A DNA stretch of 64,000 nucleotides from assembly GCF_011386835.1 (NCBI RefSeq), contig NC_088792.1:225211894-225275893 (forward strand), in the 5' to 3' direction. Position 1 is the first letter of the stretch. Each line of letters begins with the position of its first letter. This stretch comes from Chrysemys picta bellii. Taxonomy: Eukaryota; Chordata; Testudines; Emydidae. Below are positions 11,364 to 22,809 of the stretch, piece by piece. The notes beneath the pieces are model-generated. The model was not told the DNA's origin and did not search any database. It saw only the letters and a program-made list of their open reading frames with translations. The translations under genes were made by a program, and so were the position numbers.

Positions 11364-11650
11364 CCAGAAACCAGACACTTGTTTAAAATAAGATCTTGTA
11401 ATCATTGCCAAACAATGCTGTAAGAAAGAAATAAGAGAATTCATGTGCAAACAGAAGGTAGGAGATTCCTTCTACTTTAATGTAAGAAAAGGTGAGCTAA
11501 TTTGTGCAGGGCTGATGCTGATTGAAATCCAGTCTATGGCCAGTAGACTGGAGAAACTGGTCTGTAGCAGTTCACTGAAATGAGGATATTACTGCTGCAC
11601 TGCTTCTGAGGTCAATGTCAGTTTGCATTATCTACCCTGTAAGTATCACT
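11364..11650 (+). repeat. Unnamed ~280 bp repeat, copy A
   Basis: It shares a long colinear series of blocks with 14376-14645: 'agaaaccagacac.tgt', 'catcattgccaaacaatg.tg' (in parts), 'ggccagtagactggagaaac', 'tggtctgtagc.gttcac' and 'atattactgctgcactgc'. Same orientation. No coding capacity seen. Family unknown. Confidence 0.75.
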
Positions 11651-13480
11651 CCTTCAACAAAGACTGAATCTGGCTAGATCAAATTGGACAGTTATATATT
11701 TTTTAAATGAAAACGTATTTATTATGCTTGCACCCAAACATTGGTGTTTGTTATATTTCAGTTAGTAAAGAGAGGGGGTTTTTAATGATAAATGTCAATA
11801 TTTTGAATTTCCTACAATTAGGAGTTAAGAGTCTGATCCACAACCCATAAATGCCAATATGAATCTTTCCGTTGACTTTAGTGGGTTTGGGATCAGAGCC
11901 TGAAACTGTACTGTGCTGCACCAACCTCAGCCTTCTTGTAGTGGTTGCATAGTTGCAATAGTTAAACTAGATTAAATGAGAGGTCTTAGTATGAGGAGAG
12001 ATAATCAGACTGCTGGCCAGCTGAAATGGGAGAAGGCAATCTACTGGTCAAATTCATACTGCTCAATCCCATGATCTGTATTCGGCCAATTTCTAGCTCC
12101 ATGTCAAGGAATGGCTGTTATTGATTCAAGGAGCCTTCTTCCTTTTGCCACTGGTCTCATCTTCTTTAACACATGATAAATACTGTCTCCACTAAAAATA
12201 TCTGAAGCCTACTTGTCTTGGTGTGGTAAGACCAGCATTAGTAGATCAATGGTTCTTAATCGTTCCACACTGTGACTCCATGCTACAACAGAAGAAAGTT
12301 TCAATGCCTTTCCCCCCACCCCCCCAACCGCTATCTACCCAAAAAGAAAAGGAGGGTGGCTGTGACCCCCTGGACCTGTTTGTGATACCTAGACTGACAA
12401 TACATGTAACAGAGAATGAGAATTAATGTTCCACAGTCGATTACACCAGACAATGATTTTCATAAATTTTCCCAATCACAAGTAAAAAGTCATGTAACTC
12501 CTGTTCTGCATCTGCTTTCAAGTCATGCTTACAGACACCATGAGAATAGGTCAAAAAACAAATCAATAAAAGTCTCATTATAAGGCAGGTAAGCCAGTGA
12601 AGTGAAAGGCAGATCAAAGATTTAATTGCTGCCTATTAAATATATTGGAGGGGAATATAAATGAGTTTTAGCAGAGCATGATAAGAGGATCTGGTTTTGT
12701 TCCAAATAAAATTGTTTTTTATCCATCAAATTGGCAAATACATAGTCAATTTCTTTCTGATTTTTCTGATATAGGATAACATCTAGATCTGCAATAGTTT
12801 TGAATAGTATTCAGATTTAATGAATACAACTTCTTAAATCTATTCAACTACTAATGTGCATCTACAATTTAGGTAGGCAAGCATTATTAGTTGGCCTTTG
12901 TAGAACTGCAGAGATTTTCAGAATCCTATGTATTTCCTTTCTAGCTGTGATTACAGAATTATGACATCTGGAATGACGTCAGATGTAAATACTTCAAATG
13001 AAAAAAATCAGAAATTGATTAGAAAATCAGACAGATCTACAAAAATAGTTATATTTTGAAGGCCTCTGTCCCTCCCTGTTTGTTTTACATTACCGGACAC
13101 TTAAAGAGATCTCACTTCCCACTGAATAATGTCAGTCTTGAATTTCTAATGATTAGAGAGTTGTGGTGGTTGCATTCAAAGGTATAACAATTGGAAGTAA
13201 CTTTGGCTTGCCTATTTTTTATGAAATTACACATGGATTTTAAAACTCAATCCTGTACCAGTGGAGCTACACAAATTTACATAGCTTACAATCTGATATA
13301 TTTTTGTAGCAACTGACAATTCTGTATAGCTGAATGATCTTTGTTCTTTTACTCACCTGCATTTCTTTAGCTTTCATATTAGTTTTTATTTTTAAAAGAT
13401 CTATTTCCCACTGCAAAGAGCAACTGAAATGCCTAAAAGCACAAGAATTTCAAATTCACTTTTATTTCTAGTTCTGTTTT
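11651..13480. other. Putative intron or upstream sequence, no exon recognised
   Basis: This lies upstream of the first BEN exon. It includes a repeat-like 'tcaatggttcttaatcgttcc' stretch near 12245 with a C-rich run near 12311, and otherwise AT-rich DNA. No earlier exon of the BEN gene could be identified. Confidence 0.4.
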
Positions 13481-13495
13481 CTTTTATCCTTCTAG

Positions 13496-13754
13496 GATAA
13501 ATACTTGAAGCCTTTGATCATTGATCCCGATAACCCAGAGAGGTACTCGCAAGTGCTTGTGGACCCCAACAAACTATACAATGTGGTGAAAAAAGCACGA
13601 GAGCAGAAATCCCACCAGGAAGTTAGCCTGTTGAATGGACTCATAGATCTCGTGTTCAGCACTCAGGAGCTAGCAGTAGCCCATGGGCTGGGGCTGAAAG
13701 GGAAGGATAAAGAAGAAAAGGCCCTCAACAGGGTAAAAGTATCAGCCTGTGAAG
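13496..13754 (+). CDS. Internal exon of a BEN-domain-like gene
   Basis: A 259 bp exon. A pyrimidine-rich tract ends in ttctag at 13495, and the donor gaag|gtaaat begins at 13755. The frame opens at the acceptor (gat aaa tac ...) and gives 86 codons plus one base. Key peptide pieces are DKYLKPLIIDPDNPERY, LVDPNKLYNVVKKAREQKS, SLLNGLIDLVFSTQELAVAH, GLGLKGKDKEEKALNRVKVS. The LIDLVFS-QELA-H-G-G-K and 'KALNRVKV' pattern fits the first half of a BEN domain, a DNA- and protein-binding fold of chromatin-associated repressors. The start codon must be in an upstream exon. I compared it mentally with BEND5, BEND6 and BEND7 and it is none of these; the paralogue is unresolved. The open frame joins the 23778 exon in phase. 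Confidence 0.7.
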
Positions 13755-14104
13755 GTAAATATTATTTTTAAAAGGCCAAATGATTGATTTGATGTAGAAA
13801 CGGGTCTTAACTAAAACAATGGAGCCTGAATACCCTACCACTGGGGGTAAGGAACTCCCATTCTTGGCTGGAGCTACTCCTGATTTATGCTGGTGCAAAT
13901 GGAAGGAGAAGCAGGCCCACACTTTCTAACTGAAGTGATCAATTTGTGTCTTCTGGCATGGCTAAAAGAGCACAGAATTGTTAATAAACAATGTAACTTC
14001 CCCTGAGCTGCGCAGATCTTGTTGAGTTGAATTTTCTAGCAATGGTTTTCAGCTTTTTCTCACTCTTACTATCTTCTCCCCTTCTTCTTTCAGGGAACAG
14101 TCTC

Positions 14105-14290
14105 TCATTGCACACTCTTGCCTGGTCTACACTGGCCTTAATTTCTTAAAATTTTCCACTGTTTGCTACCGCCAGTTCAGCTCTCCGAATTGGAGCAACA
14201 GCATGAGTGCTAGTGTAGGGAAATGTTGGCTACCAATGTGCTAACCACAAGGTCATCTAGACCTGCTCTGAGCTAGTTAGCACACAGCTC
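14105..14290. repeat. Possible MITE fragment ('gtctacactggc' type)
   Basis: 'cctggtctacactggcctta' opens a stretch that resembles turtle elements with 'tgtctacact' termini. No matching right terminus was found, so the limits are rough. Confidence 0.3.
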
Positions 14291-14375
14291 AGGGTCTTCA
14301 GATATTTTTATCCATGCAGGCGCAGAAGGCAGCTAAATGTTACCATCTGCTCTCTGGCACTGAGTTTGCTGTGGG

Positions 14376-14645
14376 ACCCAGAAACCAGACACCTGTGTGG
14401 AATAAGTTCTTGTAATAAATCATTGCCAAACAATGTTGTAAGAAGTATGTGAGTAAATTCAAATGAGAAGAAGTAAAACTGGGATTACACACACAGGGCT
14501 GAGGCTGATGGACTTGGGAAATCATACCTGTGGCCAGTAGACTGGAGAAACTGGTCTGTAGCGGTTCACAAAAGTGCTGATATTACTGCTGCACTGCCTC
14601 TGATGTCACTGTCAATGTGAACTAACTACCAGGCAAGCACCAATC
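14376..14645 (+). repeat. Unnamed ~280 bp repeat, copy B
   Basis: A direct copy of 11364-11650, in the same orientation about 3.0 kb downstream. The two copies flank the BEN exon at 13496-13754. See copy A for the shared blocks. Divergence between the copies is substantial (many substitutions and several indels), so the pair is not recent. Confidence 0.75.
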
Positions 14646-14824
14646 ATTCAGCTGAGACCAAATCTTGGGTCAGGTCTAAACTGCATAGTTAACTTTTCCT
14701 AAACTGCTCCATTTTTTCATTCGTGAATTTGTGTTCCTGCTTTGGTATGGCCATAACAATTCCTGCCACTTAATGTCCTCTCCACCCTTATTTATATACA
14801 CATGCCTCATATCTGCAGTGTAAC

Positions 14825-15312
14825 CGGGGTGAAAGTAACTTAAAGGATTTACCAGTACTCCGGAGTCCTGAGCAGGGAGCGTGGCCTCTACCGGAAGAGG
14901 CATGGCCTCAACTGGAAGAGGCAGGGCCTTTAACTTCCCAGGGCTCTTTAAATCAAGATTTAAAGGCCCCTTGGCTCCGACTGTGGCTGGGAGCCCTGGG
15001 GCCTTTAAATCACCTCCGGAGCTCCCAGCTGCAGAGGTGGCTGTGAGCCCCAGGGCTCAGGGGCGATTTAAAGGGCCCGGGACTCCCGCCGCTACCACAG
15101 CGGCGCTCCAGGCCCTTTAAATCACCATGGGAGCCCTGCCGCGCTACCCCAGGGCTCCGGCAGCGGGGCTCAGGTGGCGCTTTAAAGGGCCCGGGCTCCA
15201 GCCGCTGCGGGGAGCCCCAGGCCCTTTAAATCATCAGCCAGTCTGTCCGGCGCAGCATACTGGCTTTTGCCAGTACACCGTACCAGGCGGTACCGGCTTA
15301 CTTTCACCTCTG
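14825..15312. mobile_element. GC-rich hAT-type MITE with TTTAAA subrepeats
   Basis: Termini c.ggggtgaaagtaa and ttactttcacctctg are inverted repeats. The flanks are agtgtaac (14817-14824) and agggtaac (15313-15320), 7 of 8 identical, fitting a hAT duplication. The interior holds at least five GC-rich subrepeats, each centred on a 'gcctttaaatca' or 'atttaaagggcc' block in alternating orientation, so it is both tandem and locally palindromic. It raises local GC far above the surroundings. The 79- and 122-codon open frames inside are products of this repeat and not genes. Confidence 0.8.
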
Positions 15313-15411
15313 AGGGTAACACATTTTCCAGAAGTAGAAGTTTCTTGTACAACTTTTCTAGTGACATGCCTGAAATCCAAGCTTGCTTACTATGCAGAAG
15401 CCCATCCCTAT

Positions 15412-15500
15412 TCAGGGCATCATGTAAGCATATGTTTAACTTTAAGCACATTGACTTCAGTGAGACTTAAGCATATGCTTCAAGTTAAGTATTGATTTAG
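15412..15500. repeat. Palindromic short element ('taagcatatgctta' type)
   Basis: 'taagcatatgtttaacttta' on the left and 'gacttaagcatatgcttcaa' on the right mirror each other around 'attgacttcagtga'. A related palindrome lies at 19723-19835. Confidence 0.55.
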
Positions 15501-16845
15501 TTGCAAAATTCTCTTCTGAATCTTATCCATAGATAATACTGTACATTTAAGTCAATTACACTTCTACTTAGATTTTGTAAAGGTATGGCGAAACAAATTA
15601 TTCGGTGTGACTTTCTGAGATTTTATTATTATTGTGTCTTATAAAATGTCTAGGACATTTATCAAATCAGTTATACATTTTAAACTATATGACCTTATTT
15701 CACCTTTACATATGTAAATAGATTTTAATTGAAGCTCCTTCTTATAGCAAGCAGCAATAAATCTGAGTGGGAATACAACCAGAAACTGAAATAAAAATAT
15801 AGAATTTTAATACAGCAGGTGATCCTGTTGCCCAGGATAGTAAGTGACTCAGGAGAGGAAGTCACTAACAGAGCAGTGAGTTTATTTAGAGCCAGTTTCC
15901 CTCTCTGTGGTGTTTGGTTTGGTTTGGAAGAGACTTGATACTGCCATAATTTAAGCTTCATTCCATAAACACAGCCTTGGCTTTCACTCTGCTTCACTCT
16001 TTCCTTACTTCACATTTTCCGGGCATTTCCTGCCAAGCTACGTTTACTCTTTTTCGTAGCAGATTACTGCCAGCTATCTCCTGGTTTCCCTCACACTAAG
16101 TCCCCTTAGGCACTATCACAGTTCTTTTGGGCGACTCTTCCCTTTGAACTGTGAAAGAGCAGCACAGAAACTCCCAAGTTCTGGGAACTGGTAGTCTGGC
16201 AGCACCTTGTTCATGTCATAAATCAGGCTGACAGATCACTAAATATTATTTGATATGGCCTGAATTGAAATGCATATTGACATTGGAAAAGCCCTTTTTC
16301 TTTTTATCCCTCAGAACTTTCACATGATTTTCTTTTCCTGTCCAAAGATGTGGCTGGTGAATTTTCATTGGTTGTAGAAAGTTGAAATGTTACTCTTCAT
16401 TGTAAATTAATTTCTTTTATAATACTTCGTCTGTGTACACACAGTGGCTGATCAGAAAAGGGTTGTGTTCTGCTTCATCCTAACATTTGAACTAAGCAAA
16501 AAGCATGAAGAAAGGGGAAGGGGATTTAGTTTCTCATTAACAATGTGTTCCCCATCTTGAAAAAAGTGTAATATAAAGTCACAAGCTATTAAAGATGTAT
16601 ACTGCATATGCATGTTTAATAATTCATTGTAGAGTCTGCCTGGGTGAACTATAGAACATATAATTATAGAAATGAAATAGACAAGATTAACTGGGCCAAA
16701 ATTTCAAAAGGTAGAAGATGTGGCATGGTTGGTTGAATAGGCTGCAAAATCAGTGGCCACCGGGGTTCTCTGGATTATGGAGCCTCCCAGGGTTGCCCAC
16801 TGAAGTGTCCATTCATGGCCCAGGCAAATGAGAGTCCCATTTGAA
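15501..16845. other. No gene recognised (BEN-gene intron)
   Basis: AT-rich intronic sequence. No inverted repeat or coding stretch that I can support. Confidence 0.4.
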
Positions 16846-16849
16846 GCCA

Positions 16850-17142
16850 AGGTTTGTATACACAGCCTTGCAGTGTGGGCAGAGGGTTGCACTGTAATTG
16901 CCCATGTAGACCCTGATAGCGTGAACTAAAAGGTACCTAGTTGACGGTAACATAGGCCTGTTTCAAATAGGACTAGCTACCTATTTCATGTTTACATAGT
17001 TCACAGGACTACATAAATGCAAACTAGAAACCTGTTACTTTGGTTAGCAGGGTCTGTATGGGTCAGTTACAGTGCAACACCTTAGTATACTTTGCAATTC
17101 ACACCCCCATGCTCGGCACTGCAGGGCCCTGTAGACAAGTCC
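16850..17142. mobile_element. Foldback MITE
   Basis: Left arm 'gggttgcactgtaattgccc', then 'atgtagaccctgatag'. Its mirror is on the right: 'cagggtctgtatgggtcag', then 'ttacagtgcaacacc'. The outer ends also pair (tttgtatacacagcc with gccctgtagacaag). Moderate divergence between arms. No coding capacity. No clear target duplication found. Confidence 0.55.
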
Positions 17143-17693
17143 TGAGAATTGACAAGATCTCAATGTAGTGATCTTGAGGCTGCTGCGTTGCCTCTCAAGC
17201 CTGCTGGAGTACCTCAGACTGGGCTCCTGACACCAAGTAATAGATCAGAGTTGCTGTGGAACTTGACCAGTGAGAATGAACAAATTGATGTTGAGAGCTA
17301 CAAATTCAATTCTGCTGCTGCGGTGGATGTCCTCCATTATCAAACTCCTTTGCTGTCTGTTACAATGCTTGGCTTCAGGGCCCTGTCAGTCCTGCTGCCC
17401 GTGACACATCAGGAAATGGAGAAGTTCCATGCAATGAGGGGAAAAAAAAAAAAGAGAATCCTATTAGCCTCTAATGCCTCAAGTGTATAACTCACACATT
17501 TGTCCAGCAACTCCACATGTCAGAAATCCAGAAGTATAGTTAACTTTATGAAACCACTTCTGGCTCTGTGCTGGCTAAAAATGCCAAACAGAAGGTTGGT
17601 TATGAAGCAAAACTTTGTTCTAAGCTTGGAAATTTTTCCAAAATAATTGGGTTGTCAAATGTTCAATAAAAAACCTTTTCTTTGCATGGCTGG

Positions 17694-17717
17694 CTGTGTG
17701 TGTGTGTGTGTGTGTGA
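17694..17717. repeat. (TG)n microsatellite
   Basis: Twelve TG units. Confidence 0.95.
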
Positions 17718-17719
17718 AC

Positions 17720-18220
17720 AGATATGATCATTTGTGGCATGGTGGAACTCATGTTTGCAAATGCTGCTAAGTGATGATAAAATGGCAATATTACTGTTTG
17801 TGTAAACATAGCACTTACGAAAGTCAGGACTTAATAGCATTGACTAAAGCAGGCTTAACGTGAGTAAAGAAAAGCTTTGTCCCGCAAAGCTCCACCAAAG
17901 CACCTCAGTCCTGCTGTGCAGCACAACTGTTATTCTTGTCTAAGTTGGGCATCTCTGGAGCAAAAGCTGCTGATTCCAGTTTGCAGCCATTTTGGGGAGA
18001 AGACCATCACACTGATTTACACTCCTCATGGCATAAGATGAAATGTGAATCTAGATCAAAAGAGGTGAATGGCTAGTACATTAATTAACTGTGCAAGCTG
18101 GTACTTGTTGACTTAGAAAGTGACTTTCTGACAAACAATATGGGCCAAATCCTGGAGGGCCTTATTCAGTCCTTATTCAGACAAAGCTCCCATTGAAGTC
18201 TATTCATGTTCCCATCTAAG
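17720..18220. other. No gene recognised (BEN-gene intron)
   Basis: Ordinary AT-rich DNA. 'cccattgaagtctattcatg' near 18190 again resembles the centre of the palindromic elements. Confidence 0.4.
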
Positions 18221-18221
18221 T

Positions 18222-18289
18222 GCCTGATCCAAAACCTTGAAATCACTGGAGTCTTTCCATTGATTTCATTGAGCTTTGGATCAGGCCCT
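18222..18289. repeat. Palindromic short element ('cctgatccaaa' ends)
   Basis: 'gcctgatccaaaaccttga' on the left is the mirror of 'gagctttggatcaggc' on the right, around 'tttccattgatttcattga'. It can fold into a single hairpin. Confidence 0.65.
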
Positions 18290-19324
18290 AAGTGAGTCTT
18301 CTGTGATTTCACACACCCTAGATTTCACTTTGTGAAATTTCTATAAAATAGCTATTTTTGCACGGAATGCCTGAAGGCAGTAGGCGTTCTGTCTGATGAC
18401 TATGTAAAAACTGAGGAAAGCTTTCATGGTTTTTGCCATTATTACTAGCTTTGTGTCTTCCAAACTCTTTCCCGCTTATCTGTGGTGAAAATGAAGGGGA
18501 GAAGTGTTGGAGAGCACTGCAGTGAGACATAGCCGCACTGAACAATCAAGTCACTAATATGCTCTACAGGATTATGTGGTGCTATCCACTCAACAATTAA
18601 AGACCAAATTGTTTACTATATACAAAAAGACTTTATCCTTTTAACCAATTTGTTTGTAAGAGCTTTCTCTTTCAGCAATGGAGTACTAACAGATTCAGTA
18701 AGGTGCTCTCTCAAATATTAACAGTATGACACATTTATGCAGCCGTAATTAAGGCTGAGTTGAAGTTTCTAAAATGCATCCCTTGAGAGTCCTTATGACT
18801 CAGACTTAGTGCATTTTCCTCTGGTCTAAAGTTAGGCATTCAAGGTCTCAACTTGGAACACTTTTATTTTTGCTTTCCTAAGAGTTCGGAAAATTTGGTC
18901 CACCCATTTTAAAATTATAGTTGCGAAAAAAATAAAATAAATAGAGCTATTGCCTTAGATTGGGATGTTTTCATGTACTCGAACCCAGCTTCCATTTAAA
19001 GAAAGAAATGTTGGCGAGCTGCAAGTCCATAATAAGTTGGTATTTTGGAGAAAGGAAATTTAAAATGGGCCTTTGAAGAACATTTAAATACATATTTACT
19101 CATGAATCCAAAGTGGCTCAGAAGAAGGAACTATTCTAGTTTGTTGGATAGTGCTACGGGTTTACAGCTGCCTGGAATATATGTTTACCTGACAGAATGT
19201 TCTGGTCTCTTAGAAAATAATTTATAGTATATGCATGGTTTTACTTATATAAAGGAAAATATAGCCACAATATATTTTAACTAACCTGAAAAAGCAAGGT
19301 CCTTAATCCTTACATTTCTTATTG

Positions 19325-19400
19325 GGGGGGGTCTTGCCAAAGCTTATGCTCTAATAAATTTGTTAGTCTCTAAGGTGCCACAAGTACTCCTGTTCTTCTT
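19325..19400 (+). mobile_element. Penelope-type 3' end fragment
   Basis: 'caaagcttatgctctaata', 'aatttgttagtctctaaggt' and 'gccacaagtactcctgt' match the arm sequence seen at 20271-20406 and 31497-31620. Only one arm is present. Confidence 0.6.
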
Positions 19401-19722
19401 ACTACAGTGTGAGTTAATGCAAGGACAGTGAATCAGAGTTTATAAATGAGTGGTAAGAACTGGAATTATCATTAGAAAAAGAGAAAAACAAAAGGAGACA
19501 TGACAGATGTTTTGAAATATTGAAGGTCAAAGAGAATATAGGTGCCAAAAACCTTTCCAAAAGTAATGGGTTGAAAACCAAGACATGAAACGAAGAAAAG
19601 ATCAAAAAGGAAGGGAGTTTATATTTCCAGACTTTGTCCAAAACCCACTGAAGTCAACGGGAGTCTTTTCCACTGTCTTCAGTGGCCTCTGCATCAATCT
19701 CTCTCTGGACAACAGATAATTA

Positions 19723-19835
19723 GGTCCTGATTCAGCAAAGCTCTTAAGCGAGTGATTAACTCCCATTGAGGTAAATGTGATTTAAGCATCTGTTTAAAAT
19801 TAAGCACAAGTTTACGAGCTCTGCTGAATTGGAGC
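19723..19835. repeat. Palindromic short element ('ttcagcaaagct' ends)
   Basis: 'tgattcagcaaagctcttaag' (in parts) on the left mirrors 'gagctctgctgaattgga' on the right. The centre is 'tcccattgaggtaaatgtga', and the inner arms carry 'ttaagcatctg'. Confidence 0.6.
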
Positions 19836-20178
19836 CTCAAATGCTAAAATGCAGGCAGATTAGATTCATGGCATTTCCACTTCAGGAAAACAGTCTTTAC
19901 ATTCTAGTCTACTCTAGAAAAATTACCTATTGCTGCCAATGGGTGTTAAACCACATAAAGCAGAAACCATTGTTAACTGCCAGCATAGATGAGGATAGAT
20001 CATGCTCAGCACCATTACAAAAACCTGGGATTAAAAATTAGTCTGTGCAGGTGTCTTTTAAACAAATGGAATTTAATTTCCAAATTAGGTAAGGTATGGC
20101 CAGGTGAAAATTGTGAAACATTAAAGGGCGAGACTATACAGGTAGCAAAGACACCTTATATTAAACTCTTAAAGTTAT

Positions 20179-20406
20179 AAAAAGCAACAGAGGGTCCTGT
20201 GGCACCTTTGAGACTAACAGAAGTACTGGGAGCATAAGCTTTCGTGGGTAAGAACCTCACTTCTTCAGATGCAAGTCTTGCATCTGAAGAAGTGAGGTTC
20301 TTACCCACGAAAGCTTATGCTCCCAGTACTTCTGTTAGTCTCAAAGGTGCCACAGGACCCTCTGTTGCTTTTTACAGATTCAGACTAACACGGCTACCCC
20401 TCTGAT
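20179..20406. mobile_element. Head-to-head Penelope-type hairpin with 12 bp TSD
   Basis: Two nearly identical ~97 bp arms meet at the centre. The left arm (20179-20275) reads 'aaaaagcaacagagggtcct' ... 'cacttcttcagatgcaag'. The right arm is its reverse complement, followed by an extra 31 bp tail ending 'cggctacccctctgat'. The unit is flanked on both sides by tcttaaagttat (20167-20178 and 20407-20418), a perfect 12 bp duplication. The arm sequence is the one I associate with ends of turtle Penelope-like elements. The arms' near identity says the inversion or insertion is young. Confidence 0.85.
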
Positions 20407-20515
20407 TCTTAAAGTTATGTATAGGCACCTAAATCAGTTACCTGCTTTTTTCAAAAGTGCTAAGAGCACAGAAACTCCTACCTAAGTCAAATAGAATGGC
20501 TAGGTCAGGGGTCGG

Positions 20516-20814
20516 CAACCTTTCAGAAGTGGTGTGCCGAGTCTTTATTTATTCACTCTGATTTAAGGTTTCGCGTCCAAGTAGTACATTTTAACGTTTT
20601 TAGAAGGTCTCTTTCTATAAGTCTATAATATATAACTAAACTATTGTATGTAAAGTAAATAAAGTTTTTAAAATGTTTAAGACGCTTCATTTAAGATTAA
20701 ATTAAAATGCAGAGCCCCCCCGGACCGGTGGCCAGGACCCAGGCAGTGTGAGTGCCACTGAAAATCAGCTCGCGTGCCGCCTTCGGCACGTGTGCCATAG
20801 GTTGCCTACCCCTG
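20516..20814. mobile_element. hAT MITE ('caggggtcggcaacc' ends), perfect TSD
   Basis: Ends caggggtcggcaacc and ggttgcctacccctg are inverted repeats. Both flanks are ggctaggt (20508-20515 and 20815-20822), an exact 8 bp duplication. It carries a 'gccttcggcacgtgtgcc' GC-rich block near the right end and an AT-rich interior, with no coding capacity. Confidence 0.92.
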
Positions 20815-20825
20815 GGCTAGGTACT

Positions 20826-20888
20826 TGGCCTGATTTTCAAAAAATGCCACCAATTTAGAAAATGGCCTGATTTTCAAAAAATGCCACC
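20826..20888 (+). repeat. 26 bp tandem duplication, 37 bp period
   Basis: The block beginning tggcctgattttcaaaa and ending atgccacc occurs at 20826-20851 and again, identical, at 20863-20888. It sits directly beyond the target duplication of the neighbouring hAT MITE. The motif 'gattttcaaaa' also recurs elsewhere in the window. Confidence 0.9.
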
Positions 20889-20899
20889 TACATATTGCT

Positions 20900-22800
20900 T
20901 TGGGAGCTTAACTTTATATGACCATTTTTGAAAGTCTTGTCTAGAAGCTGTAATCACGAACACTGTCAAACAAGTTAGACAAATCATTTTTATGGTCCGA
21001 TAACTCCACTGAAGCCATTTATATATTAGATTAACATATTTCTGATTTCCAGCAGTCTAGGTTGGATCACAATCAGGCTATTAAGATCCAACTTTACCTT
21101 TTGATGTTAGCACAGATTTCCTCCTGACTGCAAGGAGAGCTGTTCTACACCAACCCATCAAAGGGTGGGAGCTCAAGCTGGGAGGCAGGGGGAACTTTGG
21201 AAAAAGAAAAGGCTAGATGGATAGGCAATTGGCCTAGATGTTTGAGTCCTTCAACCCCAAACTGGTATTGTTGTGCATGCAAGGCTTGGCTTCCAATGTT
21301 CTGGTTTGTCAGTTTGATGCAGCACTAATATTATTTGAACCAGGCTCTTTAATAAACTATAAATCTGTGAACATAGGTGAAGTCCTCAAGCACAGTGTTT
21401 TCGGTTCTTATCTATTACAGCACATTTGCTGAATTTTACTCCTTCCAGCTCCAGTGGCTCAAAAAGAAAACAGGAAAGCATTCCTTGTTTCAATAATACA
21501 TGGAAAAATGAGCTGAAACTATGATATTTGTGAGACATGAGAGCATACATCTTAGATTGCTATTATTATCCAAGGCTGAGATCACAGTTCTGGAACATAT
21601 GCTTAAAATATTGCTAACCCTCTCATGAATATAATTTCAGTAGAAATGTGGTAATCTGTTGAAACAAATCTACACAGAACATTATGGTATAATTGAAGTT
21701 GTTTAATTGCTTGTTATATCCTTTAACTGATCCCTCGAAACACTGTTATTAGTATTTAATGTAACATTTCTGTAATAAAAAAAGATGAATTTATTGGGTG
21801 AGAGGACAATCTTCCCTTTCATGAAATAAACTGGCAGATGGAAATATGAAATAAAGTACCTCGAGCCAGCTTTTGCTATACCTGCACATAATCTCACTTA
21901 CTCTGAGACATTAAAAATGTGTTTCTTTGGAACATTTACAGTCTGTTGAAGGATCTGCTCCTCCTCCCGTTCCACGGTGACACAAATGCTCTGCAACTCT
22001 AATATATTGTATTGACCTCCAATGAAAAAGGGTGGTGGTAAGGGAGAATGCACCTTCTCATGTTAAGATAAATTAAAATGTTTAATAAGTATGAGAAGGC
22101 AAAGTGGGAGTTCCTCACATCACGCTGGCTGGTGCCTTTTATATATACCTAGAAAGAGCTTTGACAGTATTATGTAAATACATATAGCGTCTCCTTATTG
22201 TGATGCACATGGGATAAACTGCAGAGCCACATGATAAATTATCGTGCACATTTCAACCATCTCACCTAGCCTCTGCCCCAACAATCCATTTCTTTGGCAT
22301 TTATTCTAGCATGCCCTCTGAGCAGCTTCAAACAGCATCCTGCTAGAGACCTATTTCCTCCTCCTCCTCCAAATGTGGAATTTCAACCCTACCCTCAGAT
22401 TACACCTGCCCATGCCCCATGGTGGACAAGAGTCAGTCCTGACTCAGTAACTGTTTTTCTCTACAGAAAAAAAATCTTGATTGCTTTAAAATCCATTATT
22501 TCAAACCATAAAGGGAGGGAAACAGGAGATTTAGGCCAGTAGAAATTCTCCATTTGCTATTGGCACCCAGCACTCCCCCCTAGCCTTGAAATAGTCCAAA
22601 CATTGGACTTTAAAGTTCTGACCCCCCTCTTTTTTTTTTTAAAGCTACGTTAAGAGTTTTTATGGTTCCCTCTGAGCCCTGCACAGTTAGACTGATAGTT
22701 AAGGCCCTGAACTGCAAACACTGACACATAACCTTAATTTAATCTGAGTGAGTACTTCCACTGAAGTCAATGGGACTACTCAGGTGCTCATGCATGAGAC
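20900..22800. other. No gene recognised (BEN-gene intron)
   Basis: AT-rich intronic DNA. A T-run occurs near 22630. No supported exon or complete transposon. Confidence 0.4.
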
Positions 22801-22809
22801 CTACCCCGG

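Noticed and set aside
14881..15495. Open frames of 79, 122, 89 and 67 codons in the GC-rich block
   Set aside because: They come from the GC-rich subrepeats of the MITE at 14825-15312 and cross its boundary.
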